Source: Sphingomonas sp. Leaf34 (lineage in GTDB: Bacteria; Pseudomonadota; Alphaproteobacteria; Sphingomonadales; Sphingomonadaceae). Taken from it: a stretch of DNA of 64,000 nucleotides. The first letter of the stretch is position 1. Each line of letters begins with the position of its first letter. The notes beneath the pieces are model-generated. The model did no database searches. It was given only the letters and a program-made list of their open reading frames with translations, and was not told where the DNA came from. The position numbers and the translations under genes are program-made. Below are positions 18,917-28,585 of the stretch, one piece after another. The stretch is taken from positions 558,001 through 622,000 of the forward strand of contig NZ_LMLC01000001.1 of the NCBI RefSeq assembly GCF_001421805.1. Direction: 5' to 3'.

Positions 18917-19885
18917 TCAGGCACCCGCCCGACGCGGCGGCGCCTCGCGGAACCGCCACACGTCGCCGCGCACGCTGGCGATGATCCCCGCCTGCGTGGT
19001 GCGCTTCCCCGCCATCAGCGAGTCGAGCAGCTTTTCGACATTCGCAGCCTCGGTCCATTCGGGCGCGACGATACCCGCTTCGGCGCGCACCGCGCCGATC
19101 GCCCGGCGCGCGAGCCGGCGCAGGATCTCGCGTGGCAGCCTGGCGACCACGAGCTTTACCTCGCCGCCGCCGACCTTTGCGCGGTCCGCCCAGATCCAGT
19201 CGACCATCGCGCGGACGTCGGTATCAGTCTCGGCCAGCGCGGCTGCGGCGCGCGCGAGGTTGGGCGTGCCGAGCCACTCGTTGTCGCCCAGCAACCGGCG
19301 GAAGCGCGTACGGTCGTGGCGATCGTCATGGTTCGAAGGGTCGTCGAAGAACGGCACTTCGCCACGGCGGACGATCGCGCGGAGTTCGGCGCGGCGCCAG
19401 TCGAGAAGCGGGCGAATGACCGTAACGCCGTGAACTTCGGTGCGCGCGCGAACGCCCGCCAATCCTGCGAGCCCGGACCCGCGCGCGGCGCGCATCAGGA
19501 AGGTCTCGGCCTGGTCGTCGGCGTGGTGGCCCGTGACGAGCCCCCCCGCCCCGATCGTGCGGGCATGATCAGTGAGGAGCGCATAGCGCGTAGTGCGCGC
19601 TTGCGCCTGGATGCTGGCGCCGGTGATCGGCTCGCTCGGCGCGAGCGTCGCGTGCGCGATGCCGAGCGTGGCGCAGTGCGCGGCAACCATCGCCGATTCC
19701 TCGACCGCGTCAGGGCGGAGGCGGTGGTCAATGCTGGCAACCGTGAAGCCGGGGCCAAGCGCCTCGTGCGCGAGCGTGAGCATCGCCATACTGTCGGGGC
19801 CACCCGATACGGCAAGCACCGGGTTGACGATATCGCCTGCCAGCCGCGCATAGTCGGCGGCGAAACGGCGGCCTTCCTCGGTCAT
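18917..19885 (-). CDS. tilS: tRNA(Ile)-lysidine synthetase TilS
   Basis: A 322-residue N-type ATP pyrophosphatase that converts C34 of the CAU tRNA-Ile to lysidine, an essential step for reading AUA. The PP-loop is SGGPDSMAML (residues 26-35). HHADDQAETFLMRAARGSGLAGL is the TilS signature. The protein is short at its C-terminus compared with E. coli TilS, as is usual for alphaproteobacteria. Confidence 0.95.
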   Translation of the reverse strand: MTEEGRRFAADYARLAGDIVNPVLAVSGGPDSMAMLTLAHEALGPGFTVASIDHRLRPDAVEESAMVAAHCATLGIAHATLAPSEPITGASIQAQARTTRYALLTDHARTIGAGGLVTGHHADDQAETFLMRAARGSGLAGLAGVRARTEVHGVTVIRPLLDWRRAELRAIVRRGEVPFFDDPSNHDDRHDRTRFRRLLGDNEWLGTPNLARAAAALAETDTDVRAMVDWIWADRAKVGGGEVKLVVARLPREILRRLARRAIGAVRAEAGIVAPEWTEAANVEKLLDSLMAGKRTTQAGIIASVRGDVWRFREAPPRRAGA

Positions 19886-19911
19886 GCCAGAACCACCTTG
19901 CCATGTGAGAC

Positions 19912-20023
19912 TTCACCACCCCGGCGCAGGCCGGGGCCCAATTGGGGGACGGAGATGACTGAGCACAGCACCACGTTATACAGGCTTTCCCAATTGGGCC
20001 CCGGCCTGCGCCGGGGTGGTGAA
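19912..20023. repeat. Palindromic repeat (family B, ACCCCGGC...GGGGCCCAATTGGG type)
   Basis: Arms of about 35 bp (TTCACCACCCCGGCGCAGGC and on to CCCAATTGGG, then the inverse) flank a loop of about 45 bp. The element fills the gap between cpoB and tilS, inside what should be one transcript. Other copies: 51998-52106 and 53689-53792. Confidence 0.85.
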
Positions 20024-20075
20024 GCGCAACCCGACACCACGAACCGGAAGTCACGCATGACCATCGGGAGCTGGT

Positions 20076-20990
20076 TTACTTGCACTTCGCCGCGGCGCGT
20101 CCGGCGGCAACCTGCCCCTTCATCGCCGCCGCCATCTTCGCACCATAGACGTCGTTCAGCTCGTCATACACCTTGCAGGCATCGGCGGGCTTGTTAAGCT
20201 TGGTCAGCGCCTGCCCCAGGTACAACAGGCTGTCGGGTGCGCGCTCGCCATCGGGCATCTTCTTGTAATTGTCATAGAACGCCATCGATGCGAGGCTCGG
20301 CTTGCCCTCGTCCAGATAGGCGCGACCGAGCAGATTCTGCGCATAGCTCGCGCGCTTGCTCTTGGGATATTCGGCGACGACCTTCTTCAGCTGCGCCTCC
20401 GCCTGCGGGTATTGCTTGGCCGCCCATAGCCGGTAGCCATACATATACTCGTCCTCCGCCGGGTCGCCGGTCGAGGGCTTCTCGACCGAGACCTTGGTCG
20501 GGGCGGGTGCGGCGCCGGGACGGCTCGCGGTTTCCGGACGCGTCGACGGGCGCGCGGGGCCGCTCGACGTGTCGTCGGAGTCGATCGGGCCGCCCGCCGC
20601 GATCGGCGCGGGGCCGGCCTCGAGCATCTTCACGCGCGCATCGTTCGAGCGACGATAATTGTCGAACGCGTCCTGCAACTGGCGCGTGCGGTTCTGGTTC
20701 TGCTCGATCTGCTCGGTCAGCGAGGTCATCTGCTGTTCGAGCGAGGTGACACGCTGGTTCACATCGGCCAGCGCGCTCGTCGCGGGCGAGCCCGGCCCCG
20801 GGCCCTGCTCGCTTTGCGGCGCGCGGACTTCAGCCTGGAGCATCTGCCCCGCGCCGCCCGGAAAGACTTTCCGCTGGACCGCGCGCATTTCGCTTTCGAG
20901 CTTGCCGACGCGGCCCTCGACATTTTGTGCCTGAACGGCAGCGGGCGAGAGAGCCGCGAGGCAGACGCCGATCAGAATTGACTTACGCAT
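20076..20990 (-). CDS. cpoB: Tol-Pal system protein CpoB/YbgF
   Basis: A 304-residue periplasmic protein that links outer-membrane constriction with peptidoglycan synthesis. Visible are a signal peptide (cleavage near AAVQAQ), an N-terminal coiled coil that trimerises (about residues 25-110), a Pro/Ala/Thr-rich linker, and C-terminal TPR repeats from about residue 175 (EYMYGYRLWAAKQYPQAEAQ and on). The tol-pal genes themselves are not in this window. Start at 20990 gives MRKSILIG at the signal peptide. Confidence 0.94.
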   Translation of the reverse strand: MRKSILIGVCLAALSPAAVQAQNVEGRVGKLESEMRAVQRKVFPGGAGQMLQAEVRAPQSEQGPGPGSPATSALADVNQRVTSLEQQMTSLTEQIEQNQNRTRQLQDAFDNYRRSNDARVKMLEAGPAPIAAGGPIDSDDTSSGPARPSTRPETASRPGAAPAPTKVSVEKPSTGDPAEDEYMYGYRLWAAKQYPQAEAQLKKVVAEYPKSKRASYAQNLLGRAYLDEGKPSLASMAFYDNYKKMPDGERAPDSLLYLGQALTKLNKPADACKVYDELNDVYGAKMAAAMKGQVAAGRAAAKCK

Positions 20991-21100
20991 GAGCCACACC
21001 CCCCGGTGGATTGGTTAATCGTCCGGGTATAGCTGCACTACCCATCCTGTCGCCAGCCTTAAGACCCCGGCAATGGCCCATGTCCATCCCCGACCGAGAC

Positions 21101-22063
21101 TTACTGATCGGGCGTTGCCGTAGCGGCAGGCTGGGGGTTAGCGGCTGCATCCAGATTGGCGCGCTGCGTCTCGCTCAGCGGACGGCGCTGCGTCCGCGGA
21201 CGGCTGGGACGCGACCGCTCGCGAGGAGCAGATGCCGTGGTCGCAGCCGCCGGCGCAGGCTGCGGCTCGGACGTGCCCGCAATCCGCGCGGCGATCGCCG
21301 GCGCACCGATACGGACATCCTTTATCGCGCGCTCGCCGGTGCCGAGCGCGGGAGCGGCCGCACCGTTGAGCGTCACCGCCAGCTTGTCCGCGCGACCGAT
21401 GTTGATCATCGGATCCTTCGCATCCTTGGGCACGTCGAACTTGTCGCCCGGCTTCATGGTGCCGAGGTACAGGGTCTTGTTGTCGGCATCGTAGACGCGC
21501 ATCCAAACCTCGTCCGAGGCGGTCAGCGTGACCTGCCCGTTCGCCGGGGTCGCCGGCGCGGGGACGGGTTGCGCGGTCTGCGCGGCGGGGTTCGGCGCGG
21601 TCTCGGCGATGGGCGCCACGGTCGACGACGTGGTCGATCCGCGGAACATGTCGGTGCCGTACCACAGGCCGACCAGTACCAGCACCGCGATCGCGAGGCC
21701 CAAGGCGACGATCGCCACCCCGCGCGAGGGCACGCGCGACGGGTCGGTCATCTCATAGGGTTCATATTCGGGCGTGCGGCGGCCGAGCTTAGCGACGTCG
21801 TCGCGGACCATCTGCGCGATCCGGACCTCGTCGACGCCGACCGCGCGCGCGTAGGCGCGCGTAAAGCCGACCGCATAGGTGGACGACGGCAGCGCGCTAT
21901 AGTCGGATGCCTCGATCGCCTCGAGATGCCGTAGCGGCACGCGCGTCCGCGCGGCGATATCCGCGACACTCAACCCCTGCGATTCGCGGCTGTTCCGAAG
22001 AATGTCGCCAGCACGCTCTGGTACAGCGGGCGCAGCGTTCTGGCCGGTATCGACCTCGTCCAT
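21101..22063 (-). CDS. RodZ-like helix-turn-helix membrane protein
   Basis: A 320-residue protein with an N-terminal HTH_25 domain (about 15-85; GDILRNSRESQGLSVADIAA), one transmembrane helix (about 128-148; GVAIVALGLAIAVLVLVGLWY), a Pro/Ala/Thr linker, and a periplasmic DUF4115 domain (about 190-260). This is the RodZ architecture that connects MreB to the cell-wall elongation machinery, though in alphaproteobacteria such proteins can serve other roles. GGAGA lies just before ATG 22063. The Pro/Arg-rich tail is of low complexity. Confidence 0.88.
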   Translation of the reverse strand: MDEVDTGQNAAPAVPERAGDILRNSRESQGLSVADIAARTRVPLRHLEAIEASDYSALPSSTYAVGFTRAYARAVGVDEVRIAQMVRDDVAKLGRRTPEYEPYEMTDPSRVPSRGVAIVALGLAIAVLVLVGLWYGTDMFRGSTTSSTVAPIAETAPNPAAQTAQPVPAPATPANGQVTLTASDEVWMRVYDADNKTLYLGTMKPGDKFDVPKDAKDPMINIGRADKLAVTLNGAAAPALGTGERAIKDVRIGAPAIAARIAGTSEPQPAPAAATTASAPRERSRPSRPRTQRRPLSETQRANLDAAANPQPAATATPDQ

Positions 22064-22162
22064 TCTTGTCTCCGAAGCCGGACTACGTGTTATGCCCCCG
22101 TCTTTCAGAGGGCCCAAGCCGTGTCAACGCGCAGGCGGACAAGAAGCGCAGCTTTCGGGCGC

Positions 22163-24436
22163 TCAGACGATTTCGACGCCGTTTTCGGTCGCCCAGGCGG
22201 TCAGCGCACCGCGCATGTCACGCGGCGGATCCGCCAGCAACGCTGTCATATAAGTCGTGAGCGCAGCGCGATCGAGTGATCGCGTCATCGCCTTGATCGG
22301 GCCGACCGCCGCGGGGGTGATCGACAGCCGCTCGATCCCCAGCCCGATCAGCGCCATAGCCTCGAGCGGCCGCCCGCCCATCTCGCCGCACACCGCCAGA
22401 TCGACCCCCGCCGCGCGCGTCGGCGGCACCAGCCGCGCGATGAACCGCAGGATCGACGGGCTGAGCCAGTCGTAGCGTTCGGCGAGCTTCGGGTTGGCGC
22501 GATCGGCGGCGAACAGGAACTGGGTCAGATCGTTGGTGCCGATCGACAGGAACTCGATCCGCGGCAGCAAAACGTCGAGCATCTCGGCGAGCGCGGGCAC
22601 TTCGAGCATCGCACCATAGCGGATCGCGAGCGGCAGCTTGCGCCCGCGTCCCTCGAGCCAGTGACGCTGCGCCTCGAACAGCGCGCGCGCCTCGTCGAAC
22701 TCCCACGGCTCGCTGACCATCGGGAACATCACGTTGAGCGTCCGGCCGGCGGCGGCTTCGAGCAACGCGCGTGCCTGCACCTTCATCAACCCGTCGCGTT
22801 CGAGGCCCAGGCGCAGCGCGCGCCAGCCCATCGCCGGGTTCTCCTCGTCGACGTCTTCCTTGTTGAGATAGGGCAGCGCCTTGTCGCCACCGATATCGAC
22901 AGTGCGGAAGATCACCGGGCGCTCGCCCGCCGCGTCGAGCACTTCGCGGTACAGCCGGTGCTGACGCTCGCGCTGCGGCAGCGTCGACGAGACGAGAAAC
23001 TGGAATTCGGTGCGGAACAGCCCGATCCCGTCCGCGCCGGTCACGTCGAGTGCGGCGACGTCGTCGCGGAGCCCGGCATTGACCATCACGGTCAGGCGGT
23101 GGCCGTCCTTGGTCACCGGCGGCACGTCGCGCAGCGCCGCGAACGCCGCCTTGCGCTTCTGCCGCATCGCCAGCCGCGCGTCGAACGCCTCCTCCATCGC
23201 CGCCGAGGGCCGTGCGAACACATTGCTCTCGGCGCTGTCGAGCAGCAGCATGTCGCCCTCCGCCACCAACCGGCGAATGTCGCGGACGCGGCCGAGTACC
23301 GGCACACCCATCGCGCGCGCGACGATCGTGACATGCGCGGTCAGCGATCCCTCTTCGAGGATCACGCCCTTCAGCCGCCTCTTGTCATATTCGAGCAGCT
23401 CGGCGGGGCCGAGATTGCGTGCGATCAGGATCGTGTCCTGACGCAACCCCATCTGCGCCGCGGTGCCCATCTGGCCCGAGACGATGCGGAGCAGCCGGTT
23501 CGACAGGTCCTCCAGATCGTGCATCCGGTCGGCGAGCAGCGGATCGTCGATCTGGCGCATACGCTGGCGGGTGCGCTGCTGGACGCGCTCGATCGCCGCC
23601 TCGGCGGTCAGACCCGAATCGATCGCCTCGTTGATCCGCCGTGCCCAGCCCTCGTCATAGGCGAACATCTTGTAGGTCTGGAGCACCTCGACATGCTCGC
23701 CGCCGACGCCGAACTCCGCCTCGCGAGTCATCCGGTCGATGCCTTCGCGCATCTTGTCGAACGCCGCATAGACTCGGTGCCGCTCGGCGTCGGTATCCTC
23801 GGCGACGGTGTGTTCGATGTGGATGCGCGGCTGGTGATACACCGCGAACCCCGCGCCCATGCCATCGACCAGCTTCTGGCCGGGGATGCGCATCGCCGCG
23901 GTCGACTGCGGCCGATCCGCGCCGCCGCCGGTGGTGTCGATGAGCCCCGCATTGGCGATCAGCTCGGAGAGCACCATCGCGACCGTCTGCAAAGCCTCGA
24001 TCTCGACATCGGCATATTTGCGGCGATCGGTGTGCTGGACGGCGAGCACACCGACCGACCGCTCGCGGCGGATGATCGGCACGCCGGCAAAGCTGTGGAA
24101 CCGGTCCTCGCCGGTCTCGGGCTTGTAGGCGAAGTCCGGATGGCTCGCGGCTTCGTCGAGGTTGAGCACCTCGACGTCCTCGGCGATCGTGCCGACGAGC
24201 CCCTCGCCTAGCGCAAGCTTGGTGACGTGGACCGCCGCTTGATCGAGGCCGCGGGTGGCGAACAGTTCGAGCACGCCTTCACGCAACAGGTAGATCGAAC
24301 AGACTTCGCTGTGGATCGCGGTGGCGATGATGCCGACGACCGAATTGAGCTTGGCTTGCGCAGACGTGCGCGCGGCCATCACATCGTGAAGGCTGGTGAG
24401 GATTTCGCGGGCGGAGGCGGCGGCCGAAAGGGGCAT
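22163..24436 (-). CDS. ptsP: Phosphoenolpyruvate-protein phosphotransferase PtsP (EI-Ntr)
   Basis: A 757-residue protein that starts the nitrogen phosphotransferase relay by taking phosphate from PEP and passing it to NPr. It has an N-terminal GAF domain (about 15-165), the HPr-binding/phosphohistidine domain with the active His in GSLTAHVTIVARAMGVP, and the PEP-binding TIM barrel. The barrel has GADGIGLFRTEFQFL, SIGTNDLTQF and the catalytic Cys in LAVCGEMGGRP. The GAF domain separates it from sugar-type EI. The downstream NPr and EIIA-Ntr are not in this window. Confidence 0.96.
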   Translation of the reverse strand: MPLSAAASAREILTSLHDVMAARTSAQAKLNSVVGIIATAIHSEVCSIYLLREGVLELFATRGLDQAAVHVTKLALGEGLVGTIAEDVEVLNLDEAASHPDFAYKPETGEDRFHSFAGVPIIRRERSVGVLAVQHTDRRKYADVEIEALQTVAMVLSELIANAGLIDTTGGGADRPQSTAAMRIPGQKLVDGMGAGFAVYHQPRIHIEHTVAEDTDAERHRVYAAFDKMREGIDRMTREAEFGVGGEHVEVLQTYKMFAYDEGWARRINEAIDSGLTAEAAIERVQQRTRQRMRQIDDPLLADRMHDLEDLSNRLLRIVSGQMGTAAQMGLRQDTILIARNLGPAELLEYDKRRLKGVILEEGSLTAHVTIVARAMGVPVLGRVRDIRRLVAEGDMLLLDSAESNVFARPSAAMEEAFDARLAMRQKRKAAFAALRDVPPVTKDGHRLTVMVNAGLRDDVAALDVTGADGIGLFRTEFQFLVSSTLPQRERQHRLYREVLDAAGERPVIFRTVDIGGDKALPYLNKEDVDEENPAMGWRALRLGLERDGLMKVQARALLEAAAGRTLNVMFPMVSEPWEFDEARALFEAQRHWLEGRGRKLPLAIRYGAMLEVPALAEMLDVLLPRIEFLSIGTNDLTQFLFAADRANPKLAERYDWLSPSILRFIARLVPPTRAAGVDLAVCGEMGGRPLEAMALIGLGIERLSITPAAVGPIKAMTRSLDRAALTTYMTALLADPPRDMRGALTAWATENGVEIV

Positions 24437-24655
24437 GACCGCTGGCTAACAGATGAACGGCTTGGGTGCCACGCAACAAAAGCGATGCCGGGCACAAGCG
24501 CAAACGATCCGATGATGCGTTTTCTTACAACGAGGCGTGGTGCAAGACAGATCGGTATCCTGAACCGCTCCCCCTGCCCCCTTGCTCTCCCGCGAACGCG
24601 GGAGCCCAGTCTGAACCCGCCTTCGCAGGGACACATTGGGGTGGGGCAGCGCTGT
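24437..24655. other. Intergenic gap between ruvB and ptsP
   Basis: No gene is seen in these 219 bp. The segment 24470-24560 is AT-richer and should hold the ptsP promoter (read leftwards). The palindromic element at 24584-24634 takes up the side next to ruvB. Confidence 0.5.
24584..24634. repeat. Palindromic repeat (family C), degenerate copy
   Basis: The left arm TCTCCCGCGAACGCGGGAGC is followed by CCAG, a one-base centre and an imperfect right arm (CTGAACCCGCCTTCGCAGGG). The layout and length match the 53-bp element found inside ligA at 55405-55457. Longer copies with a loop are at 42532 and 51542. Confidence 0.75.
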
Positions 24656-25681
24656 CTACGCGTCGAACAAGCCGTCCTGGCTTCCGGCCGGCGGGTTCAG
24701 GCCGAGATGCTTCCAACCGCCCGCATTCAGGAATCGGCCACGAGCAGTGCGCGCGATCAAGCCTAACTGGATCAGATACGGCTCGATCACCTCCTCGATT
24801 GTGTCGCGCGGTTCGCTCAGGCCTGCCGCCAGCGTCTCGACGCCGACCGGCCCGCCGCGATAAATGTCCGCGATCATCATCAGATAGCGCCGATCCATCG
24901 CATCGAGCCCGAGCGAATCGACCTCGAGCCGGTTGAGCGCCGCATCAGCCGCGCGCGCATCGACCGTCTCGTGCCCCGCGACATTGGCGAAATCGCGCAC
25001 GCGCCGCAGCAACCGCCCGGCGATCCGCGGCGTCCCGCGCGAGCGACGCGCGATCTCCATCGCACCGTCCTTGGCGATGCCGAGCCCAAGCAGCCCGGCT
25101 GCGCGCGAGACCACGCGCTCCAGCTCCTCGACGGTATAGAATTGCAACCGCACCGGGATGCCGAAGCGATCGCGGAGCGGCGTCGTCAGCAACCCCTGCC
25201 GCGTCGTCGCGCCGATCAGCGTGAACCGCGGCAGGTCGATCCGTACCGAGCGCGCGCTGGGCCCCTCGCCGATCATCAGGTCGAGCGCGCGATCCTCCAT
25301 CGCCGGGTAGAGCACCTCCTCGACCGCGGGCTGCAACCGGTGGATCTCGTCGATGAACAGCACGTCGCCATCCTCGAGATTGGTCAGCAGCGCGGCAAGA
25401 TCGCCCGACTTGGCGATCACCGGCCCCGAGGTGGCGCGGAACCCCACCCCCATCTCGCGCGCGACGATCTGCGCGAGCGTCGTCTTGCCGAGCCCCGGCG
25501 GCCCAAAGAACAGCACATGATCCAGCGCATCGCCGCGCGATTTGGCCGCCTGGATGAAGATGCGCAGATTTTCCCGCGCCGCCTTCTGCCCGACAAATTC
25601 ATCAAGGTTCTTCGGACGAAGCGCCGCATCGACGTCTTCGGGACGCTTGGCGGGAGTCAGGATGCGGTCTGTATCGGTCAC
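24656..25681 (-). CDS. ruvB: Holliday junction branch-migration helicase RuvB
   Basis: A 341-residue AAA+ motor that, with RuvA, drives branch migration of Holliday junctions. Walker A is [15 protein letters not shown], Walker B/DEIH is [13 protein letters not shown], and sensor and arginine-finger regions and the C-terminal winged helix ([13 protein letters not shown]) are present. I chose the GTG at 25681 because the protein then has the family's normal length; frames upstream do not look like RuvB. Unlike most bacteria, ruvA does not immediately precede it: a gene on the opposite strand lies between them. Confidence 0.95.
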   Translation of the reverse strand: MTDTDRILTPAKRPEDVDAALRPKNLDEFVGQKAARENLRIFIQAAKSRGDALDHVLFFGPPGLGKTTLAQIVAREMGVGFRATSGPVIAKSGDLAALLTNLEDGDVLFIDEIHRLQPAVEEVLYPAMEDRALDLMIGEGPSARSVRIDLPRFTLIGATTRQGLLTTPLRDRFGIPVRLQFYTVEELERVVSRAAGLLGLGIAKDGAMEIARRSRGTPRIAGRLLRRVRDFANVAGHETVDARAADAALNRLEVDSLGLDAMDRRYLMMIADIYRGGPVGVETLAAGLSEPRDTIEEVIEPYLIQLGLIARTARGRFLNAGGWKHLGLNPPAGSQDGLFDA

Positions 25682-25729
25682 CCGCTCGCGATAGCGCGCT
25701 CGCGGTGAAGGGGGCAAGGTGGCTATGAG

Positions 25730-26644
25730 ATGGTCATGACCAACGAAACCAATCATCCCGACCTGTATCTCTTGGCGGGCGCTTCGCCGGCGCTGGCGGC
25801 GACGCTGGCCGAGCGCTTCACGTTACACCGTCAGAGCCCGCCAGCAACGACGCGGGCGATCGTCGGCGGCGGCAGCAGCGTGGTCGATGCCGCGCTGCTC
25901 GATCGGCTTCCCGCACTGGAGATCGTGGCGATCCACGGCGTTGGGTATGACGGGATAGACCTTGCCGCGACCAGAGCACGCAGCATCGCGGTGACGACGA
26001 CGCCCGACGTGCTGACTGACGACGTCGCGGACCTCGCGATCGGGCTGATGCTGGCGGTGCAAAGGCGGATCGTCGCGAACGACTGTGCAGTGCGGGGCGG
26101 CGGTTGGCAGGTCGATCCGGCACGCCGGGCGAGCGGACGGCGGATCGGCGTCTTCGGACTAGGCCGGATCGGCAAGGCGATCGCAACGCGCGCCGCACCG
26201 TTCGCCAGCGAACTCCATTATACCGCGCGCTCCGCCAAACCGGATTTCGCAGGCGTCTTCCATGCCGATATCGCCGAGCTTGCGGCGGCGTGCGACGTAC
26301 TGGTCATCGCGGCCCCCGGTGGCAATGCGACGTCGCACATTGTGGATGCAACCGTTCTCGCGGCGCTTGGTCGCGACGGGATCCTGGTCAACATTGCTCG
26401 CGGCAGCCTGATCGACGAAGCGGCGCTGATCGCGGCGCTCGAGGATGGAACGATCGCCGGGGCTGGACTCGATGTATTCGCCGACGAACCCGCCGTGCCC
26501 GATGCGCTCAAGACGATGGGCCAGGTCGTCCTGTCGCCGCATCAAGGCAGCGCGACCGTCGATGGCCGGGCAGCGATGGCGGCGCTCGTGGTAGCCAATC
26601 TCGACGCGCATTTTGCCGGCACACCGTTGATCACGCCGCTTTGA
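25730..26644 (+). CDS. D-isomer-specific 2-hydroxyacid dehydrogenase
   Basis: A 304-residue NAD(P)-dependent dehydrogenase of the glyoxylate/hydroxypyruvate reductase type. The Rossmann motif is [11 protein letters not shown]. The catalytic residues are Arg in NIARGSLID, Glu in DVFADEPA and His in LSPHQGSA. It sits in reverse orientation between ruvA and ruvB, 48 bp from the ruvB start. AAGG lies 10 nt before ATG 25730; ATG 25736 is an alternative. The physiological acid is unknown. Confidence 0.92.
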   Translation: MVMTNETNHPDLYLLAGASPALAATLAERFTLHRQSPPATTRAIVGGGSSVVDAALLDRLPALEIVAIHGVGYDGIDLAATRARSIAVTTTPDVLTDDVADLAIGLMLAVQRRIVANDCAVRGGGWQVDPARRASGRRIGVFGLGRIGKAIATRAAPFASELHYTARSAKPDFAGVFHADIAELAAACDVLVIAAPGGNATSHIVDATVLAALGRDGILVNIARGSLIDEAALIAALEDGTIAGAGLDVFADEPAVPDALKTMGQVVLSPHQGSATVDGRAAMAALVVANLDAHFAGTPLITPL

Positions 26645-26694
26645 GCCTACGCGGATCGCAAGTGCGCCCGCCGAGGTGAAGAGACCCGCCGTCG

Positions 26695-27294
26695 CTAAGA
26701 CTTGGACGCCTTGCGTAGCGCCAGTCGCACGAGCGCATCGAGCGAGGCCCCGGTTCCCAACTCCTCGTCCGCGGCCGCCACGGCCACACTCGCCTCGTTC
26801 GGCCGAAACCCAAGGTTGAGCAATGCCGACACCGCATCCGCCGATGCGCCGGGCGCGGCATTGACGACCGCCGGCCCGAGCCCGAGTGCGATGCCGCCGA
26901 CCTTGTCCTTCAGTTCCATGACGATGCGCTGGGCGAGCTTCGGACCGACGCCATTCGCCCGCGCGACCATCGCCTTGTCGCCGCTGGCGATCGCACGGCT
27001 CAGGTCGACCGGCTCCAAGGCCGACAGGATCGCCAACGCAACCCGCGCGCCGACCCCCTGCACGCCCGTCAGCAACCGAAACCAGTCGCGTTCGTCCGCA
27101 CTGGAGAACCCGACGAGCCGCTGGAAATCCTCGCCGACGAGCAGCTCGGTAAATACCGTACACGCCTCGCCGACCGGCCCAAGCGCCGACAGCGTGCGCG
27201 CCGACGCGCCGACCAGATATCCGACGCCGCCGACATCGATCACTGCATGGTCGATGCCTGTGGAGTCCAGCCTGCCTTTGAGATGTGCGATCAT
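26695..27294 (-). CDS. ruvA: Holliday junction DNA helicase subunit RuvA
   Basis: A 199-residue protein that binds four-way junctions as a tetramer and recruits RuvB. It has the N-terminal OB fold ([13 protein letters not shown]), helix-hairpin-helix motifs in [18 protein letters not shown] and [16 protein letters not shown], and a C-terminal RuvB-contacting domain ([15 protein letters not shown]). It is now the last gene after a five-gene accessory cassette on the same strand and may be co-transcribed with it. Confidence 0.95.
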   Translation of the reverse strand: MIAHLKGRLDSTGIDHAVIDVGGVGYLVGASARTLSALGPVGEACTVFTELLVGEDFQRLVGFSSADERDWFRLLTGVQGVGARVALAILSALEPVDLSRAIASGDKAMVARANGVGPKLAQRIVMELKDKVGGIALGLGPAVVNAAPGASADAVSALLNLGFRPNEASVAVAAADEELGTGASLDALVRLALRKASKS

Positions 27295-27362
27295 TGCCGA
27301 GACCGGTAGAACATAGGAAGCGCCGCGTCATCCTCCGTGCCGTCATCGGCTAAACATCGAGG

Positions 27363-28310
27363 TCAGGCGCGGCTGGTGTAGGCCGCCAGTTCGGTGGGGC
27401 TCGATCCCGTCAGAGCGGCGAAATCGGGGCCGGTCAGGTCGTCGGGAAGATGACGCTGCCCGGTGCCGTCGAGCATCCCGAGAAACCGTTCGATGATCGT
27501 GAAGATCACGACATCGGGCCGCTCGGCACGCACGAGGTCATAGTGCATGCTGTCCGAACTCATCACCACCAGCCGCGAAAATGTCGGGATGAGATGCGGG
27601 ATAATATAATTCGCGAACGAATCGCGAAACAGCACGCACCGCGGCAAGCTCGCATCATCCGATTCGTAGATCGACAGCGCACCGCGTGAGAATTTCTTGT
27701 TTTCGAAGACGCGCTGGAACGGCCGTGCGGTCCGATGCCCGACGGTCTCGGTACGTTCGTCGCGTTCGGGCTCGAGGCGCACGCCGAGATCCCCGACGTG
27801 GGTGCGCGCCGCAAAGGACAAATCCGCCTCGTCGATGCGGACGGGGAGCGGCACCGACCGTGCCAGATCGTCGACCAGCATCCGGTAGGCGAGAAAGCCC
27901 GCATAGAATGTCCAGTGCGTATCGGTCTGGAGATAGGTTTCGCGCGCGCTGCGCGCGTCGATCAGCGGCTGGACCGGATAGGAGCAGAGCGCGCGGGTGT
28001 CGGCATCGAGGCTGGCCAGGATCTGCAGCGCGGGGCGGTCTGCGGCCGGTACGATAGTGGGCGGCAGCTTGTCCGCGTACACCACGTGCTTTTCGGGGAT
28101 GATCATCATCCGGAAGGCGATCCCGTTCGCCTTGCACCAGGCGGCACGCGTTTCGATGCTGTCGCGCCACGCAGCGACGTCTTGCGGCGCGAGTGGCAGC
28201 GCGCCGGTGACCTGATCGACCGCATCGTGATCGCGGTGGAAGAGATAACCGTCCGCGCCCTGGATCACCTTGGCCGCCAAGCGCGCCCGGGTATCGGCGG
28301 CATCGCTCAT
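27363..28310 (-). CDS. AlgX/AlgJ-like SGNH-fold acyltransferase or esterase
   Basis: A 315-residue protein resembling the SGNH domain of alginate O-acetyltransferases AlgX/AlgJ. The family's catalytic layout is visible: D130 and H132 in QTDTHWTFY, and the nucleophile S231 in LFRDSFANY. The N-terminal GADGYLFHRDHD and PEKHVVYADKLP are typical too. AlgX and AlgJ are periplasmic, but no signal peptide or membrane segment is seen here, so it may work in the cytoplasm. It overlaps the acyl carrier protein gene by 4 bp, and a fatty acyl-AMP ligase lies just upstream, suggesting that the acyl donor is acyl-ACP. The acceptor is unknown. Confidence 0.8.
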   Translation of the reverse strand: MSDAADTRARLAAKVIQGADGYLFHRDHDAVDQVTGALPLAPQDVAAWRDSIETRAAWCKANGIAFRMMIIPEKHVVYADKLPPTIVPAADRPALQILASLDADTRALCSYPVQPLIDARSARETYLQTDTHWTFYAGFLAYRMLVDDLARSVPLPVRIDEADLSFAARTHVGDLGVRLEPERDERTETVGHRTARPFQRVFENKKFSRGALSIYESDDASLPRCVLFRDSFANYIIPHLIPTFSRLVVMSSDSMHYDLVRAERPDVVIFTIIERFLGMLDGTGQRHLPDDLTGPDFAALTGSSPTELAAYTSRA

Positions 28311-28585
28311 GACCGTGGTCCGTCCTGTGCGTCGTCTTGCGGACCGTCGCCCAGACGGCGATCCACCAGATCGATCAACGCGCCGAGGTCCTGCGCCTCG
28401 CTCCCGGCGGGTCCGAGATCGACGTTGAACCGCTTTTCGATGCGGATCAGGAGCGTGGCGTGCGCCAGCGAGTCCCAGCCATCGACATCGTCCGCCGTGG
28501 TCGTCTCGTCGAAGTCCGCCGCGTCGGCATCGAACGTCCGGGCGACGATCGCAAAGATCCCCTCGCCTATTGCGTCTCTGGTCAT
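28307..28585 (-). CDS. Acyl carrier protein
   Basis: A 92-residue acidic four-helix carrier protein. The phosphopantetheine attachment site is S39 in DGWDSLAHATLL. It is separate in sequence from the housekeeping AcpP (WDSLAH in place of the usual ADSLD). The start overlaps the stop of the acyl-AMP ligase (ATGA), and its own end overlaps the SGNH gene by 4 bp, which argues for a fixed stoichiometry and a dedicated role as the ligase's acceptor. Confidence 0.9.
   Translation of the reverse strand: MTRDAIGEGIFAIVARTFDADAADFDETTTADDVDGWDSLAHATLLIRIEKRFNVDLGPAGSEAQDLGALIDLVDRRLGDGPQDDAQDGPRS

Noticed and set aside
22661..24211. Plus-strand frame opposite ptsP
   Set aside because: The ptsP frame on the minus strand carries all catalytic motifs; the plus frame is Arg/His-rich noise.
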